A stretch of DNA of 64,000 nt, taken from positions 2,852,001 to 2,916,000 of the forward strand of contig CBDHGL010000003.1 of the NCBI GenBank assembly GCA_965263105.1. The letters run 5' to 3'. The stretch is from JBCCTX01 sp965263105. GTDB taxonomy: Bacteria > Bacteroidota > Bacteroidia > J057. This document shows positions 15,859 to 26,300 of this stretch, piece by piece. The position numbers were made by a program, and so were the translations under genes. The notes below the pieces were generated by a model. The model was not told the DNA's origin. It was given only the letters and a program-made list of their open reading frames with translations, and did no database searches. Numbering within the stretch: the first letter of the stretch is position 1; each line of letters begins with the position of its first letter.

Positions 15859-17481
15859 ATGAAGGGATACTTAGGTATTATCCCCCTTCTAGGCCTATGG
15901 ACTTCTTGTTCTATGCTTTCTGATGGGGAAGATGAAATTGCCAGTTTGTCTGAGGGAGTAAACGTTTACGACGAATCTATTATTCCTGAAGCATCCGAGT
16001 CGGGGGAAAATTTACTTGTAAATGGCAGTTTTGAAACAGAAGAAGGTTGGCTGCTTTGTGAAGGAGGTGCTTATTATCTCGATGATCCTTTTGCCTTTGA
16101 GGGATCCCGAGTAATGCATTTCTCTGACCAAGGCCAGGTATGCGAAGAGGAAGTATTTGGCTTTGGCACCGTAGCCCAGATTGCTCAAGAAATAAATAGT
16201 ACAGGAGATGAACCTCAGTTGGTAGTTTCTTTTAGGATGAAAATAGAGGGAAGCCTACCGGATAACATAAGCTTTAGTATATATTTATCCAATTCCCCTG
16301 CACTGAATTATACTGCAAGCTATTTTGTGGGAGCTACCCCCCAGCAAACCGGAGGAGGGTGGTTATCCTTTCGAAAAGTTGTTAAATCGGAAGATTGGGA
16401 TTTTTACATAGATAATACGCCTATGTACCTCCTCTTTCGCATTCGAGAACTGGATGGGGCCGAGGTATTTATCGATGAGGTAAAGGTTTTGCAGGAAGTT
16501 GAAAATACGCAAGCCTCTCCTATGCCAGATGACCTAAGGAATTATTCGGGAGGAGATCGATTGGTCTTTATCAATTGGAGTAATGAGACCATGGCTGTTA
16601 TGGCACCCAATGGAAGCCAAATGGTCAATCTTGGGCATGTTTCTACGAACGTAGCCCTAACGCCATCTTGGGTCAATGACAACGAGATAGCAGTTTCGTA
16701 CAAGCATTTTTACCCTGAGATTCCCCAGGATCCTGCTACTATCCCTGGGGCTGGGACCGATTTGTTAAAATTTAACCTTGGAGGGGGAGAGGGAGATCAA
16801 TTGTACTTCACCATGGGTAATCCAGGGAAATATTATTTCTCTGGCTCCTTTGACAATGTGGATGCCCTAGATGTAGAAATATGGAATGCAGATTGGGATT
16901 CCCCAAGAGATCGGGTGGCAATGGGGATTTGTGGGCGAAATCGTTCTCCTGCATTTGTATCCGATGATGTATGCCTTATCTATATAGCAGATGCCCAAAG
17001 TTTTGAAATTCTAAGCGATGATACTCCCGGGGCAAATCCCAAATGGTCTCCAGATGGGCAACTGGCTTATTATTGGAGCGATGGTATGTATGTCGCTCAG
17101 GTAAATGGAGGCCAAGTACAGTCCGAGTTGGTATACCCTGCCAGGTTTAACCTGCTCAATATAACAGATTGGTCCCCTGATAATAAGCAGCTGGTATTTG
17201 GCCAACAAGATGGGGGAACTACCCTTCTCGATGGAGAAATTTACTATTACTATACCCTAAAAACTATAGATCTAAGGAGTCGTGAGGTCCTGACACTATT
17301 AGAGGTGGATCACGGAAAGCTATTGACAGATCTCAATTGGAGTCCGGACGGCAACTATATTTTCTATACCCTTCTTTTGCCCGGTGGGAGTAGCCAGATT
17401 TGGTGGTTGGATGTATTAAACAGAACTACGGGCCCTATCACCAATACCATCAGCGCCGGTTATGCCAATTTTTCCCATTAA
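15859..17481 (+). CDS. Lipoprotein with galactose-binding-like domain and PD40 (TolB-like) repeats, copy 1
   Basis: 540 aa. A lipobox LWTSC at about residues 13-17 marks a lipoprotein. Residues ~45-215 (NLLVNGSFETEEGW...VFIDEVKV) have the NGSFE opening and closing strands of CBM4/9-type galactose-binding-like domains. The C-terminal ~300 residues form a beta-propeller with PD40-type blades: PKWSPDGQLAYYW, TDWSPDNKQLVFG and LNWSPDGNYIFYT. Such propellers usually bind proteins or glycans without catalysis. The next gene is a full-length paralog, ending in the same TTGPITNTISAGYAN segment. Both lie between the two TPR-CHAT genes on the same strand. Their role there is unknown; sensing or presenting a ligand to the CHAT proteins is a speculation from position. 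Confidence 0.8.
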   Translation: MKGYLGIIPLLGLWTSCSMLSDGEDEIASLSEGVNVYDESIIPEASESGENLLVNGSFETEEGWLLCEGGAYYLDDPFAFEGSRVMHFSDQGQVCEEEVFGFGTVAQIAQEINSTGDEPQLVVSFRMKIEGSLPDNISFSIYLSNSPALNYTASYFVGATPQQTGGGWLSFRKVVKSEDWDFYIDNTPMYLLFRIRELDGAEVFIDEVKVLQEVENTQASPMPDDLRNYSGGDRLVFINWSNETMAVMAPNGSQMVNLGHVSTNVALTPSWVNDNEIAVSYKHFYPEIPQDPATIPGAGTDLLKFNLGGGEGDQLYFTMGNPGKYYFSGSFDNVDALDVEIWNADWDSPRDRVAMGICGRNRSPAFVSDDVCLIYIADAQSFEILSDDTPGANPKWSPDGQLAYYWSDGMYVAQVNGGQVQSELVYPARFNLLNITDWSPDNKQLVFGQQDGGTTLLDGEIYYYYTLKTIDLRSREVLTLLEVDHGKLLTDLNWSPDGNYIFYTLLLPGGSSQIWWLDVLNRTTGPITNTISAGYANFSH

Positions 17482-17510
17482 TTCAATTATTCAAATATAA
17501 TTAAATTCCC

Positions 17511-19136
17511 ATGAGACAGCTAAATGCATTTTTAGTAATGCTTCTTCTTTTGTGCGCATCCTGTGAAGAAGACCTCCCTCAAGGGGTGGTAAGAGTGGAC
17601 CTTGGAACTGATGCTAGACCCACCTATGATGAGTCCCTCGTCCAAGCTAGCATGGATCCTGTAGAAAACCGAGTTTCTAACCCTAGTTTCGAGTCAGAAT
17701 CAGACTGGACCCTCTGTGGGCAGGTAGCTTATGAAAATAGGGATTTGGCCCCCGATGGGGAAAAGGTACTTGTATTTGGGAACTCTGGAGACCTTTGCCT
17801 AGATCGAATAATCTATGATATCGGGGCTACAGCCATACAGCCCATTAGCATCAGTGAGGGGAATGAATATTTAGTCATCTCATACTGGATAAAAATAGAG
17901 GGAAACCTGACGGAATCGGATGAATTTGAAGTCCATCTTGGAAATGATGGGGCGGAGGGGCCCAATCTTTTCGGATACCTTGTGGGTTCAGCTGAAAGGG
18001 AAAAGTATAAAGACTGGACTCGAGTTCAACATATAGTAACCAAAGATGCACGAGACTTCTATGTCCAGGATGAACCGCTATTTTTAGAGTTTCGTGGAAC
18101 GTTGTTTTGGGGAAATGCCAAGGTATATATCGATGGCGTCAAGGTTCAGGAAGAACTGGAAATTACCCAGGCAGCGCCTATGCCTTCTGAGTTAAAAAAC
18201 TGGAGCAGAAAGGAGCGGCTTGTATTTACCAATTTTACAGCGGGTACTATTTCTACCATGTCTCCCAATGGAACCCAGGTTGTCAACTTTGAGCAAATTT
18301 CTTCAGAGCTAAGTTTCTTTGCTTCCTGGATAGATGAACGCAATATCGCTGTCCCTCGAGTTGTCTTCTATCCCAGTGAACCAGTGGGAGGGAATGTGGT
18401 GCCTGCGAGGGCCACCAATTTCATAAAATACCCCCTTGATGGGGGAGAGGAAGAACGAATATATCTTACGGTAGGCTTACCTGGGGAATTCCATTTTGCA
18501 GGTTCCCTTGACAACCGCGGGGCCACGGATATAGAAGTCCGAGATGCAGACTGGGATTTACCTCGCAATCGCTTTGTAATGAGTATATGGGGGCGGGAAA
18601 GATCTCCTGAATTTGTGTCGGATGATTATTGTACCCTTTCCATTCTTGATGCCGACTCCTATCAAGTGTTACATGAAAATACCCCAGGTATATATCCCAA
18701 ATGGTCGAAGGATGGGAGACTTGCCTATTATTGGGATGGAGCCTTATACATTGCAAGGGTAAATGGTGGGGATTTGAACGCTGAGAAGATATATGAAAAT
18801 GGATTTGACCTTTTGCCAGGATTGGATTGGTCTCCTACTGGGCAAAGCTTAGTGATGGCAGAGAAATTTGGGAACACCATTTTTGAAAATCGCTGGGAAG
18901 ATGCCTATGCCATCAAAATCCTGGACCTCGATTCAGGAGCTCCAAGAACCTTACTGGTTGTAAACCAGGGAAAACTGTTACAAGACCTCAACTGGTCGCC
19001 TGATGGGAACTTCATCTTATATACAATTTTGCTTGAAAATGACCGGAGTCAAATCTGGTGGGTAGATGTGCGTGATGGTACAACTGGACCCATTACGAAT
19101 ACCATTAGTGCGGGCTATGCCAATTGGTCAGAATAA
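17511..19136 (+). CDS. Lipoprotein with galactose-binding-like domain and PD40 repeats, copy 2
   Basis: 541 aa. Lipobox LCASC at about residues 14-18. The galactose-binding-like region (RVSNPSFESESDWTLC...VYIDGVKV) and the PD40 propeller (PKWSKDGRLAYYW, LDWSPTGQSLVMA, LNWSPDGNFILYT) correspond one-to-one with the gene 29 bp upstream, including the segments MSPNGTQVVN and GPITNTISAGYANWSE. It is a tandem duplicate that has diverged well but kept every structural strand, so both copies are probably used. It is likely cotranscribed with copy 1. There is no enzyme motif. Confidence 0.8.
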   Translation: MRQLNAFLVMLLLLCASCEEDLPQGVVRVDLGTDARPTYDESLVQASMDPVENRVSNPSFESESDWTLCGQVAYENRDLAPDGEKVLVFGNSGDLCLDRIIYDIGATAIQPISISEGNEYLVISYWIKIEGNLTESDEFEVHLGNDGAEGPNLFGYLVGSAEREKYKDWTRVQHIVTKDARDFYVQDEPLFLEFRGTLFWGNAKVYIDGVKVQEELEITQAAPMPSELKNWSRKERLVFTNFTAGTISTMSPNGTQVVNFEQISSELSFFASWIDERNIAVPRVVFYPSEPVGGNVVPARATNFIKYPLDGGEEERIYLTVGLPGEFHFAGSLDNRGATDIEVRDADWDLPRNRFVMSIWGRERSPEFVSDDYCTLSILDADSYQVLHENTPGIYPKWSKDGRLAYYWDGALYIARVNGGDLNAEKIYENGFDLLPGLDWSPTGQSLVMAEKFGNTIFENRWEDAYAIKILDLDSGAPRTLLVVNQGKLLQDLNWSPDGNFILYTILLENDRSQIWWVDVRDGTTGPITNTISAGYANWSE

Positions 19137-19227
19137 TAATAACCCTTTAGGTTCACAAATTTGTCTACACTCCGTCTCATCTCAATAAATATCTCTCACT
19201 CGAAAACATGATAGAAAAAAAATTACC

Positions 19228-19647
19228 ATGAGAAAAACCATTAATGTTATCAAACTGTACTTGCTTTTTATTCTAATTGCTATAGGGAATACAGGCTGCG
19301 TTTTAGATTTCCTGACACCAGAGGAAACACAAGAGGAAGGGGATCAAATTTTAGGAGATTGGGACTTGGTGAGAATAAATGGTCAGCGTGGACCTTGGAA
19401 TATTACGACAGGGGATGGGCAGCAGCTGCGAATCGATAGAATAGGGTTGGAAATAGAAGAAGGTGAATATACGCAAATCCTAGAGGCCAATGGGGAAAGA
19501 GGAGAATCTAATGGAGCGTGGATATGGCAAGAAGAAGGAGAAAGTCTTATCCTAGATGGGATAGATTACGAAATATTAGAATTAAGCGAGCAAAAGTTGG
19601 AGATGGAAAGCGAAGCGGGAGCCGTTTTTGAGTACGACAGAGATTAG
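19228..19647 (+). CDS. Small lipocalin-like lipoprotein
   Basis: 139 aa. A signal segment ends in the lipobox GNTGC at about residues 21-25. The mature part opens with ILGDWDLVRINGQ and continues through short strands (LRIDRIGLEIEEGEYTQIL; SNGAWIWQEEGESLIL; YEILELSEQKLEME; FEYDRD), the pattern of the lipocalin-like (DUF4923/DUF5004-type) barrels common in Bacteroidota lipoproteins. Ligand unknown. It lies 91 bp after the PD40 pair and 46 bp before TPR-CHAT copy 2, so it probably belongs to the same expression group. Confidence 0.7.
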   Translation: MRKTINVIKLYLLFILIAIGNTGCVLDFLTPEETQEEGDQILGDWDLVRINGQRGPWNITTGDGQQLRIDRIGLEIEEGEYTQILEANGERGESNGAWIWQEEGESLILDGIDYEILELSEQKLEMESEAGAVFEYDRD

Positions 19648-19693
19648 GATAGCTTATAAAATAAAATGCTAGATTGTAGGGTAAACCCAGACC

Positions 19694-22600
19694 ATGTTTA
19701 GCCGTTTATTCTTCTTTTTTATCCTTTTGCTGGAATTCCCCAGCTATTCCGTTGGGCAAAATCCTGATCCTCTTCAGGAAGAATTCAGGATTTATGAAGA
19801 AAAGGGGAAATACTGGCGGGAAATGGCACAGTTTGACAGTTCTCTTCATTATTACAAGAAGGCAGCTGCTGAATACGAAAACTCTTTAAACTCCCAGGTG
19901 GATTTATCTACCTGGGAGAATCTATTGTTGTGCTATGCATGGATCGGAGAAAATTTCTGCGCCTTGGAGCTTACTGATTCAGCACTGATTTATGGATTTG
20001 TGGTAGAGAAACTGTCTTCTCAAAAGTTGGATCCCAATAATAAAGCCTTGGCCCAAGCCTACAATGTATTGGGCTCAAGTTTCTTAGACCTCAGTGATTT
20101 CGGAAAAGCTAAAATATATCATCAAAAAGCCCTCGAAATCAGAAAGGCAGTTTTTGGCCAAAAGCACCTGGAAGTTTCTCATAGCTATGAAAATCTGGGA
20201 AATGTCCTTTCTAACGAAGGAAAGTACGATAGTGCACTTTTTCTTCATCATAAAGCCTTGGCAATGAGAAGCTTGGAATCCAATCGCAACAATAGGTTTC
20301 TCGCCTATTCCCACATCAATTTAGGCTATTCCTATAGTGATTTAGGCCAGAATAAGGTTGCTATCGGACATTATGATCAGGCAGAAAGATATTTGTTGGA
20401 CTACTTCCCTCCAGAACATCCCAATTTTGGGATTATTTATAACAACCTGGGCGTTATTTATCAAGACTTAGGGAGCTATAATAAGTCTCTTAAATACCTT
20501 CAAAAGGCACGGGATATCTACCTGAAGGCCTATGGGGCCACCTCTCGTCAGCTCATCGATTGGGAGTTAAATATGGGAAATCTCCATTTCGGCAAGGGAG
20601 ATTATGTGGGGGCTCAGCGGCATTGGGAAAACGCCTTGGGAGGCCTATTAAGTTTCCCTCAACCTCCTCAAAGGAAATTGAGGGCCATATATCAAAACCT
20701 GAGTATGGCGCTAAATAAACTTGGGGACAAGACTACCGCGGAGAATTATCAACTGCGAAGTTTGGAAATTGCGAAGAAAATTTTCCCTTCGAATCATCCT
20801 GAAATAGCCTCTAACTTCACCAATTTAGGACTTATTGCCCGAGATCGTGGGAAGTATAGCCAGGCGATAAATTTTTTTTTAAAAGCCTTGGATATCCAAT
20901 TGGAGACCTTACCCTATCCCCACCAAGACCTGGGGCGTACCTATTCGAATCTGGGTATGATTGAGCAGATGAGGGGGCACATGAAGGAAGGAATGGAATA
21001 CTTGAAAACGTCCTTAGAAATATTTCTTTCCGTCCAGGGAGAGCTTAATGATAATGTGGCTATCGTGTATACCAACATGGGGGCCATAGCTGTCTCAGAA
21101 GGTAACTTTGAATTGGGTAGAACTTACTTATCAAAGTCCAATAAAATTTATCAACAGCTATTTGGAGATTCTCATACAGGTATAGCCAGTAACTTATCCA
21201 ATTATGCGTTCATCTTAGAAGAAGAAGGAAAACGCGATTCTGCCTATCGATATTACCAGCAAGCATTAGAGATATATAAGCGAGTCTATTCAGGGCCGCA
21301 TTATGAAATCATCAAACTTCAAAGGCAATTGGCGGAAATTCATTGGTCAAAAGGATATCGCGAAAAAGCCCTTCTTTTGCTAGAAGAGGCATATGAAAAC
21401 ATGGGTTTCCAACAGCAAGAGCCCTTTGATTTTTCCTATCTCCTTCACGAAGAGTTAGCCTTGAAAATCCTTCAAAGTAGAATAAAGATTCTCATAGGGT
21501 CTCTCGATGATCCATTAGAAAATCTGTTAGAGGCGGATTCTCTGCTGATGATTGGTTTTGCTTTACTAGATGAGTTTCGAAAGAAATTCTCCTTTGAAGA
21601 ATCTGAGCTATCGTTACAAAATTTGGTTATTCCACTTTTTGAATTCGGGATAAATTGCCAGATAGATTTATATGAAATTACACGTGAGTCAGCCTATTTA
21701 AAAAAAGCATTTTACTATGCTGAGAAAAGCAAATCATACCTCCTTCAAAGGCGCTTGCGCCTGGCAAAAAACATAAAATTTTCAGGAGTTCCAGATACCC
21801 TCCTTCAGCTTGAAGGTCAACTTCAGTTGGCCTTTTCACACCAACACCAACGTCTAAGAAACGCCCTCAGCTCTCCCTCTACTGACTCCTTACAAGAGGT
21901 TATCCGAAAGAAATTAAACATTATTGAACATCAGATAGATAGCCTTAACTTTATATTCTCGAAGAATTATCCTGAATACTATCAGTTGAAATATTCTGAT
22001 GAGGTTGTTGACCTAGACCAATTGAAAACTTTTCTTGAGAAAAACCCGCAATCGGCACTACTTTCCTTTTTTATGGGGTATAAGTGGGGAGTGGTATTTT
22101 CAATTACAGGGGACTCAGTTCAATATGGTAAATTCCCAATTCCTAAATCCCTCATCTGGGAAATTCAGGATTTTTACCGTGTTCTTTCAAGTAATCCCTT
22201 AATTTCCGATGAAGCTTACTTTATTGAGGGGCGACGAAAATATGCATCGTTGGGAAGCTCCTTATTTAAGAAACTACTGCCTGTAGGCTTGCCAGATGAG
22301 CAGGCGTTTCCCCATCTTAACATAATCGCTGATGGGATATTAGGATATATTCCTTTTGAAGGCTTGTTGTCAGAGGTTCCACAACAGCCATATTCCTACA
22401 AGAACTTTCCCTATTTGATGAAGAGATTCAATATCTCCTACAATTATTCTGCAACTTTATGGATGAAGGAACAATCCAAACCAAAGATCTCCTCTAAGAA
22501 ATATGGAGGCTTTGCCCCTTCCTATCCAGGTCCTCGAGATCTATTTCTAAGTACCAGAGAGGAAGAAATATGGAATTCTCCTAAGAAAAACTTTTCTAGG

Positions 22601-23260
22601 CTTCAGTTCAATCAACCCGAAGTTCAACGAGTATCTAGGCTAATGGATGGAGTAAGTTACTTGGGAGAAGAAGCTACTGAAACCCGATTTAAGGAAGAAG
22701 TTAAAGACTTTGACATAGTCCATTTAGCTATGCATGGCTTTTTTGATGAATCCGACCCCTTCCAATCCGGTCTGGTATTTTCCCCCAAAGGAGATTCAAC
22801 AAACGATGGATTTCTGTATGCACATGAGCTGTATAGCATGGATTTATCCCTGGATCTGGCGGTGCTGAGTGCATGTCATGGAGGAATGGGAAGTCTGGCC
22901 CGAGGGGAGGGAATAATGAGTCTTTCAAGGGCCTTCAAATATGCTGGTTGCCCCAATATTATCGGTAGCCAATGGCAAGCTGATGACCGTAGTTCCCAAT
23001 TTATACTCGGGGATTTATTTAGCCATTTAAGTCAGGATTACCCTCGTTCGATCTCTTTACAGGAGGCAAAAATCGCTTTTCTAGAAAGTGCAAGTGAAGT
23101 ACAGGCACATCCCTTCTATTGGGCCGCCTGGGTCCTAGTTGGAAATTCTAATGAAATTGCTCCCTATCCTCGTTTTAATGTGATTGTTTTTGTAGCCCTT
23201 ACCCTATTTCTTCTGCTATTATTTGCGTTGATCAGGTGGTTCAAGCCCTTTTTCACCTGA
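19694..23260 (+). CDS. Exported TPR-CHAT (caspase-like) protein, copy 2
   Basis: 1188 aa. A signal peptide (FFFILLLEFPSYSVGQ) is followed by about ten kinesin-light-chain-type TPRs (residues ~105-570, e.g. AKIYHQKALEIRKAVFGQ) and the CHAT domain (~880-1155). Catalytic residues are H1014 in HLAMHGF and C1061 in LSACHGGMG, followed by ARGEGIMSLSRAFKYAGCPN. A C-terminal helix (VIVFVALTLFLLLLFALI) anchors it, so the topology equals that of the 12127 gene. The segment before the histidine (ATETRFKEEV against ATESRFKEEV in copy 1) is nearly unchanged. The TPR part has diverged more than the CHAT part, as expected if the two proteases recognise different partners. It follows the lipocalin-like gene by 46 bp and precedes the M4 protease by 99 bp. 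Confidence 0.88.
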   Translation: MFSRLFFFFILLLEFPSYSVGQNPDPLQEEFRIYEEKGKYWREMAQFDSSLHYYKKAAAEYENSLNSQVDLSTWENLLLCYAWIGENFCALELTDSALIYGFVVEKLSSQKLDPNNKALAQAYNVLGSSFLDLSDFGKAKIYHQKALEIRKAVFGQKHLEVSHSYENLGNVLSNEGKYDSALFLHHKALAMRSLESNRNNRFLAYSHINLGYSYSDLGQNKVAIGHYDQAERYLLDYFPPEHPNFGIIYNNLGVIYQDLGSYNKSLKYLQKARDIYLKAYGATSRQLIDWELNMGNLHFGKGDYVGAQRHWENALGGLLSFPQPPQRKLRAIYQNLSMALNKLGDKTTAENYQLRSLEIAKKIFPSNHPEIASNFTNLGLIARDRGKYSQAINFFLKALDIQLETLPYPHQDLGRTYSNLGMIEQMRGHMKEGMEYLKTSLEIFLSVQGELNDNVAIVYTNMGAIAVSEGNFELGRTYLSKSNKIYQQLFGDSHTGIASNLSNYAFILEEEGKRDSAYRYYQQALEIYKRVYSGPHYEIIKLQRQLAEIHWSKGYREKALLLLEEAYENMGFQQQEPFDFSYLLHEELALKILQSRIKILIGSLDDPLENLLEADSLLMIGFALLDEFRKKFSFEESELSLQNLVIPLFEFGINCQIDLYEITRESAYLKKAFYYAEKSKSYLLQRRLRLAKNIKFSGVPDTLLQLEGQLQLAFSHQHQRLRNALSSPSTDSLQEVIRKKLNIIEHQIDSLNFIFSKNYPEYYQLKYSDEVVDLDQLKTFLEKNPQSALLSFFMGYKWGVVFSITGDSVQYGKFPIPKSLIWEIQDFYRVLSSNPLISDEAYFIEGRRKYASLGSSLFKKLLPVGLPDEQAFPHLNIIADGILGYIPFEGLLSEVPQQPYSYKNFPYLMKRFNISYNYSATLWMKEQSKPKISSKKYGGFAPSYPGPRDLFLSTREEEIWNSPKKNFSRLQFNQPEVQRVSRLMDGVSYLGEEATETRFKEEVKDFDIVHLAMHGFFDESDPFQSGLVFSPKGDSTNDGFLYAHELYSMDLSLDLAVLSACHGGMGSLARGEGIMSLSRAFKYAGCPNIIGSQWQADDRSSQFILGDLFSHLSQDYPRSISLQEAKIAFLESASEVQAHPFYWAAWVLVGNSNEIAPYPRFNVIVFVALTLFLLLLFALIRWFKPFFT

Positions 23261-23359
23261 GCCCTCCCATAAATTCTTTCCTACAGGTTTACGTTTTATA
23301 GCGCCTCCCCGTCTTATCCCATCGATAAGAAGGTTTCCCAACCATAAAACAACCTGATT

Positions 23360-26300
23360 ATGAAGAAACACATTGTTTACACTTTTACCTTGCTTTGTTT
23401 TTTTGCCCTGGTCGAAGTTTCCTGGGCTCAAGAGGAACTCCAAACCAACAGGGAACCTTTAACTGTTCATCCTTTTGACGCTAAGAAAACTTTCCACCAA
23501 TCTGAAGCCCACGATTCGTATCCCTATCGGAAAATTGATGGAAGAGCATCTGGAGAACCTGCTATCCAGCAAGTCTTTTCTCCTCTTTCTGGTAAGAATT
23601 TATACGCTAACGGTGTGCTGGATAAAAAGTGGAAAGACCCCAAGTCCCATGTACCGGTATTTATTAAGACCTATCACCCAGTTCAACACACTTCAACAGG
23701 TCAATTATTTAAGTCCAAGAACCAGGTCCGGAAAATTACCAATGATTACTTACAACATATTGACCATTTTCTCGCCCTAAAAAATCCTGTTGATGAGCTC
23801 CAAATCGACCAAATTAGGGATGACAAAGAGGGGCATACCCATGTCAATCTCCATCAGCATTACCGAGGTATTCCTATTCATGGGGGCGAATTGAAGGTTC
23901 ATTATTCTCCTAATGGGACCAGAATTGTTAATGGGCACCATTTTCCCACTCCCAAACTCAGGAGTCTTAGCCCACGACTAAGTTCCGAAGAGGCCTTAGC
24001 AATTGCCCATGAAGATATCCAAAGGAGAGAAAAACCAGTCAATTTGCTCCTCGAAGGGGCCAATGAATGGGGGAAAGCTTCTCCCTCTACCGCTGAATTG
24101 GTTCTTTATCCAAGCCCTGGGAAAAAAGGAAAATTTCACCTTGCCTATTCTATTGATTTCCATCCTTCCCTCACTTCCCATTGGGCCTATATGGTGGATG
24201 CACAAACTGGGGAAGTCCTGGATGCGTATTCGCAAGCCTGTTCGTTTATACAGAATTTTGGACAAGAATTTGCTATGGAAGCCCATGCCCCGTTTGCTAG
24301 CTTCAATCCCCGAGAAAAGCAGGCACGGGACCTAAACGGGAAAAACCAATCGTTTCAAACTTATGAAGCTCAAGGGCAAAATGGCCAAGCCTTCCTGATG
24401 ATTGATGCCAGTAAGCGCATGCATAAAGGACTTTCTCCTGGCAAAGCATTTCCCGAATTTGGAGGAGAAACGGGGTCTATTTTTACGATGGACCTGAGAA
24501 ATCAAGCCCTTAAACAAGATGCAACCTTTTCTTATGTAGTATCTGAAAATGATCAGTGGGACCCTATTGCAGTATCGGCCCATACCAACAGCGACATTTG
24601 CTATGATTACTATGAGCAGGTTCATGGACGGAATTCCATCAATGACGGAGGGATGGACATCGTGTCCTTTATCAATGTTGCAAATGAGGACGGGTCCTCT
24701 ATGGGCAATGCCTTTTGGGTGGATAGGTTCATGTTCTACGGAAATGGAGATAGGGCTTTTGGGCCTTTTGCTGGAGCTTTGGATGTGGGCGGTCATGAAA
24801 TGACACATGGGGTTATTGCCAGTTCGGCTAACCTCGAATATAAGAATGCTTCCGGTGCTTTGAATGAATCCTTCGCTGACATTTTTGGAATCATGGTAGA
24901 TAGGGAAGACTATAAGCTGGCTGAAGATATCGTAAATCCCGATATATTCCCATCAGGAGCAATGCGAGATCTGGCAAATCCCCATAATGGAGCTTCTCCC
25001 GGCGACCCAAGATGGCAACCCAGCCACATGGATGAATACGTAGAAACCACCCAAGACAACGGAGGGGTTCACATCAACAGTGGGATTCCCAACCATGCGG
25101 CCTATAGAATAATAGAATCCATCGGACATGAAAAAACCGAACGAATTTATTATAGGGCCCTTACTGAATACTTGACTCGCTCCTCCAATTTTTTGGATTG
25201 CCGTTTTGCCGTGGTCCAATCTGCCAAAGACCTCTTTGGCGATCAGTCTCAGGAGGCGCTAGCCTGTGCGCAAGGGTTTGCAGCAGTTGGGATAGGAGAG
25301 CCAGTTCCCGACAATGATACTCCTACCGATCCCGAAACCAAGACGCCACCCCTAGAGGTAAATCCGGGTAGCCAGTTTATCATGTTTACCAATACAGACC
25401 CTTTCTGCGACTGTCCCCTTCAGCGGGTTGACCTGGAAGACCAAAGTATTGAGACCATATCTAAAACACATCATATTCGTCCAGTTTCTGTTTCTGATGA
25501 CGGTACGCTTGCCATCATGATTACTGATAATAGGGAAGTCAGCTTGATCGACCTTTCTGGAGACAGCCCTTTTGAAGAGGTTGTGGAAACAGGAGAGGTG
25601 ACCTGGGGTAATGTGGTCCTTTCGAAGGATGGGAAAAGGTTTGCTGCGGTAACGGATCAGGCAGAAGGATCTATATTCATTGCAGACCTCGTTTCTGGAG
25701 AGATTGTCCAATTTGAATTGTACAATCCCACTACGGGACAAGGTATTACCCAATCAGACATGGTCCTATTCGCAGATGCCTTAGAATGGGATCACAGTGG
25801 TCAATTTCTGTTTTATGATGCCTTGAATAGTGTGGGTGCCAGTTCCTCAAGAGAATCTGATGAATATTGGGATATCGGGATACTACATGCCTGGGACAAT
25901 GAGCGAAATACCTTTGGCAGTGGGCAGATAACCAAGATATTTACCAATCTTCCTCCAGGCTTTGACATTGGCAACCCCAGTTTAGCCAAGAACTCTACCC
26001 ATATTCTCACCTATGAGATCGTCAATTTCTCGGAAAATGAGTATCAAATCCTCTCAACTAACTTAGAGACAGGGGATACCAAGATGATATGGGAAAATGT
26101 AAGGCTGGGCTTCCCAGAGTATTCTGTTACTGATAATCAATTGATATTCAGTGCTGAGAATACATCAGGAGAACCCGTTTTAGCCACGATTGACCTACAG
26201 GCAGATAAAATAACGCCTATTGCTGGGACAGAGACGGGGATTATAGGCAATGCCAAATGGCCCATCTGGTATGCAACAGGTACCCGTTCTCTCGTTCCCC

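Noticed and set aside
12127..23260. TPR-CHAT genes as part of a type III-E CRISPR or gasdermin system
   Set aside because: There is no CRISPR array, Cas7-11 or gasdermin gene, and both proteins carry signal peptides and C-terminal membrane anchors.
24332..24808. A 158-codon frame antisense to the M4 protease
   Set aside because: It covers the zinc-site region of a clear M4 enzyme; no evidence of coding.
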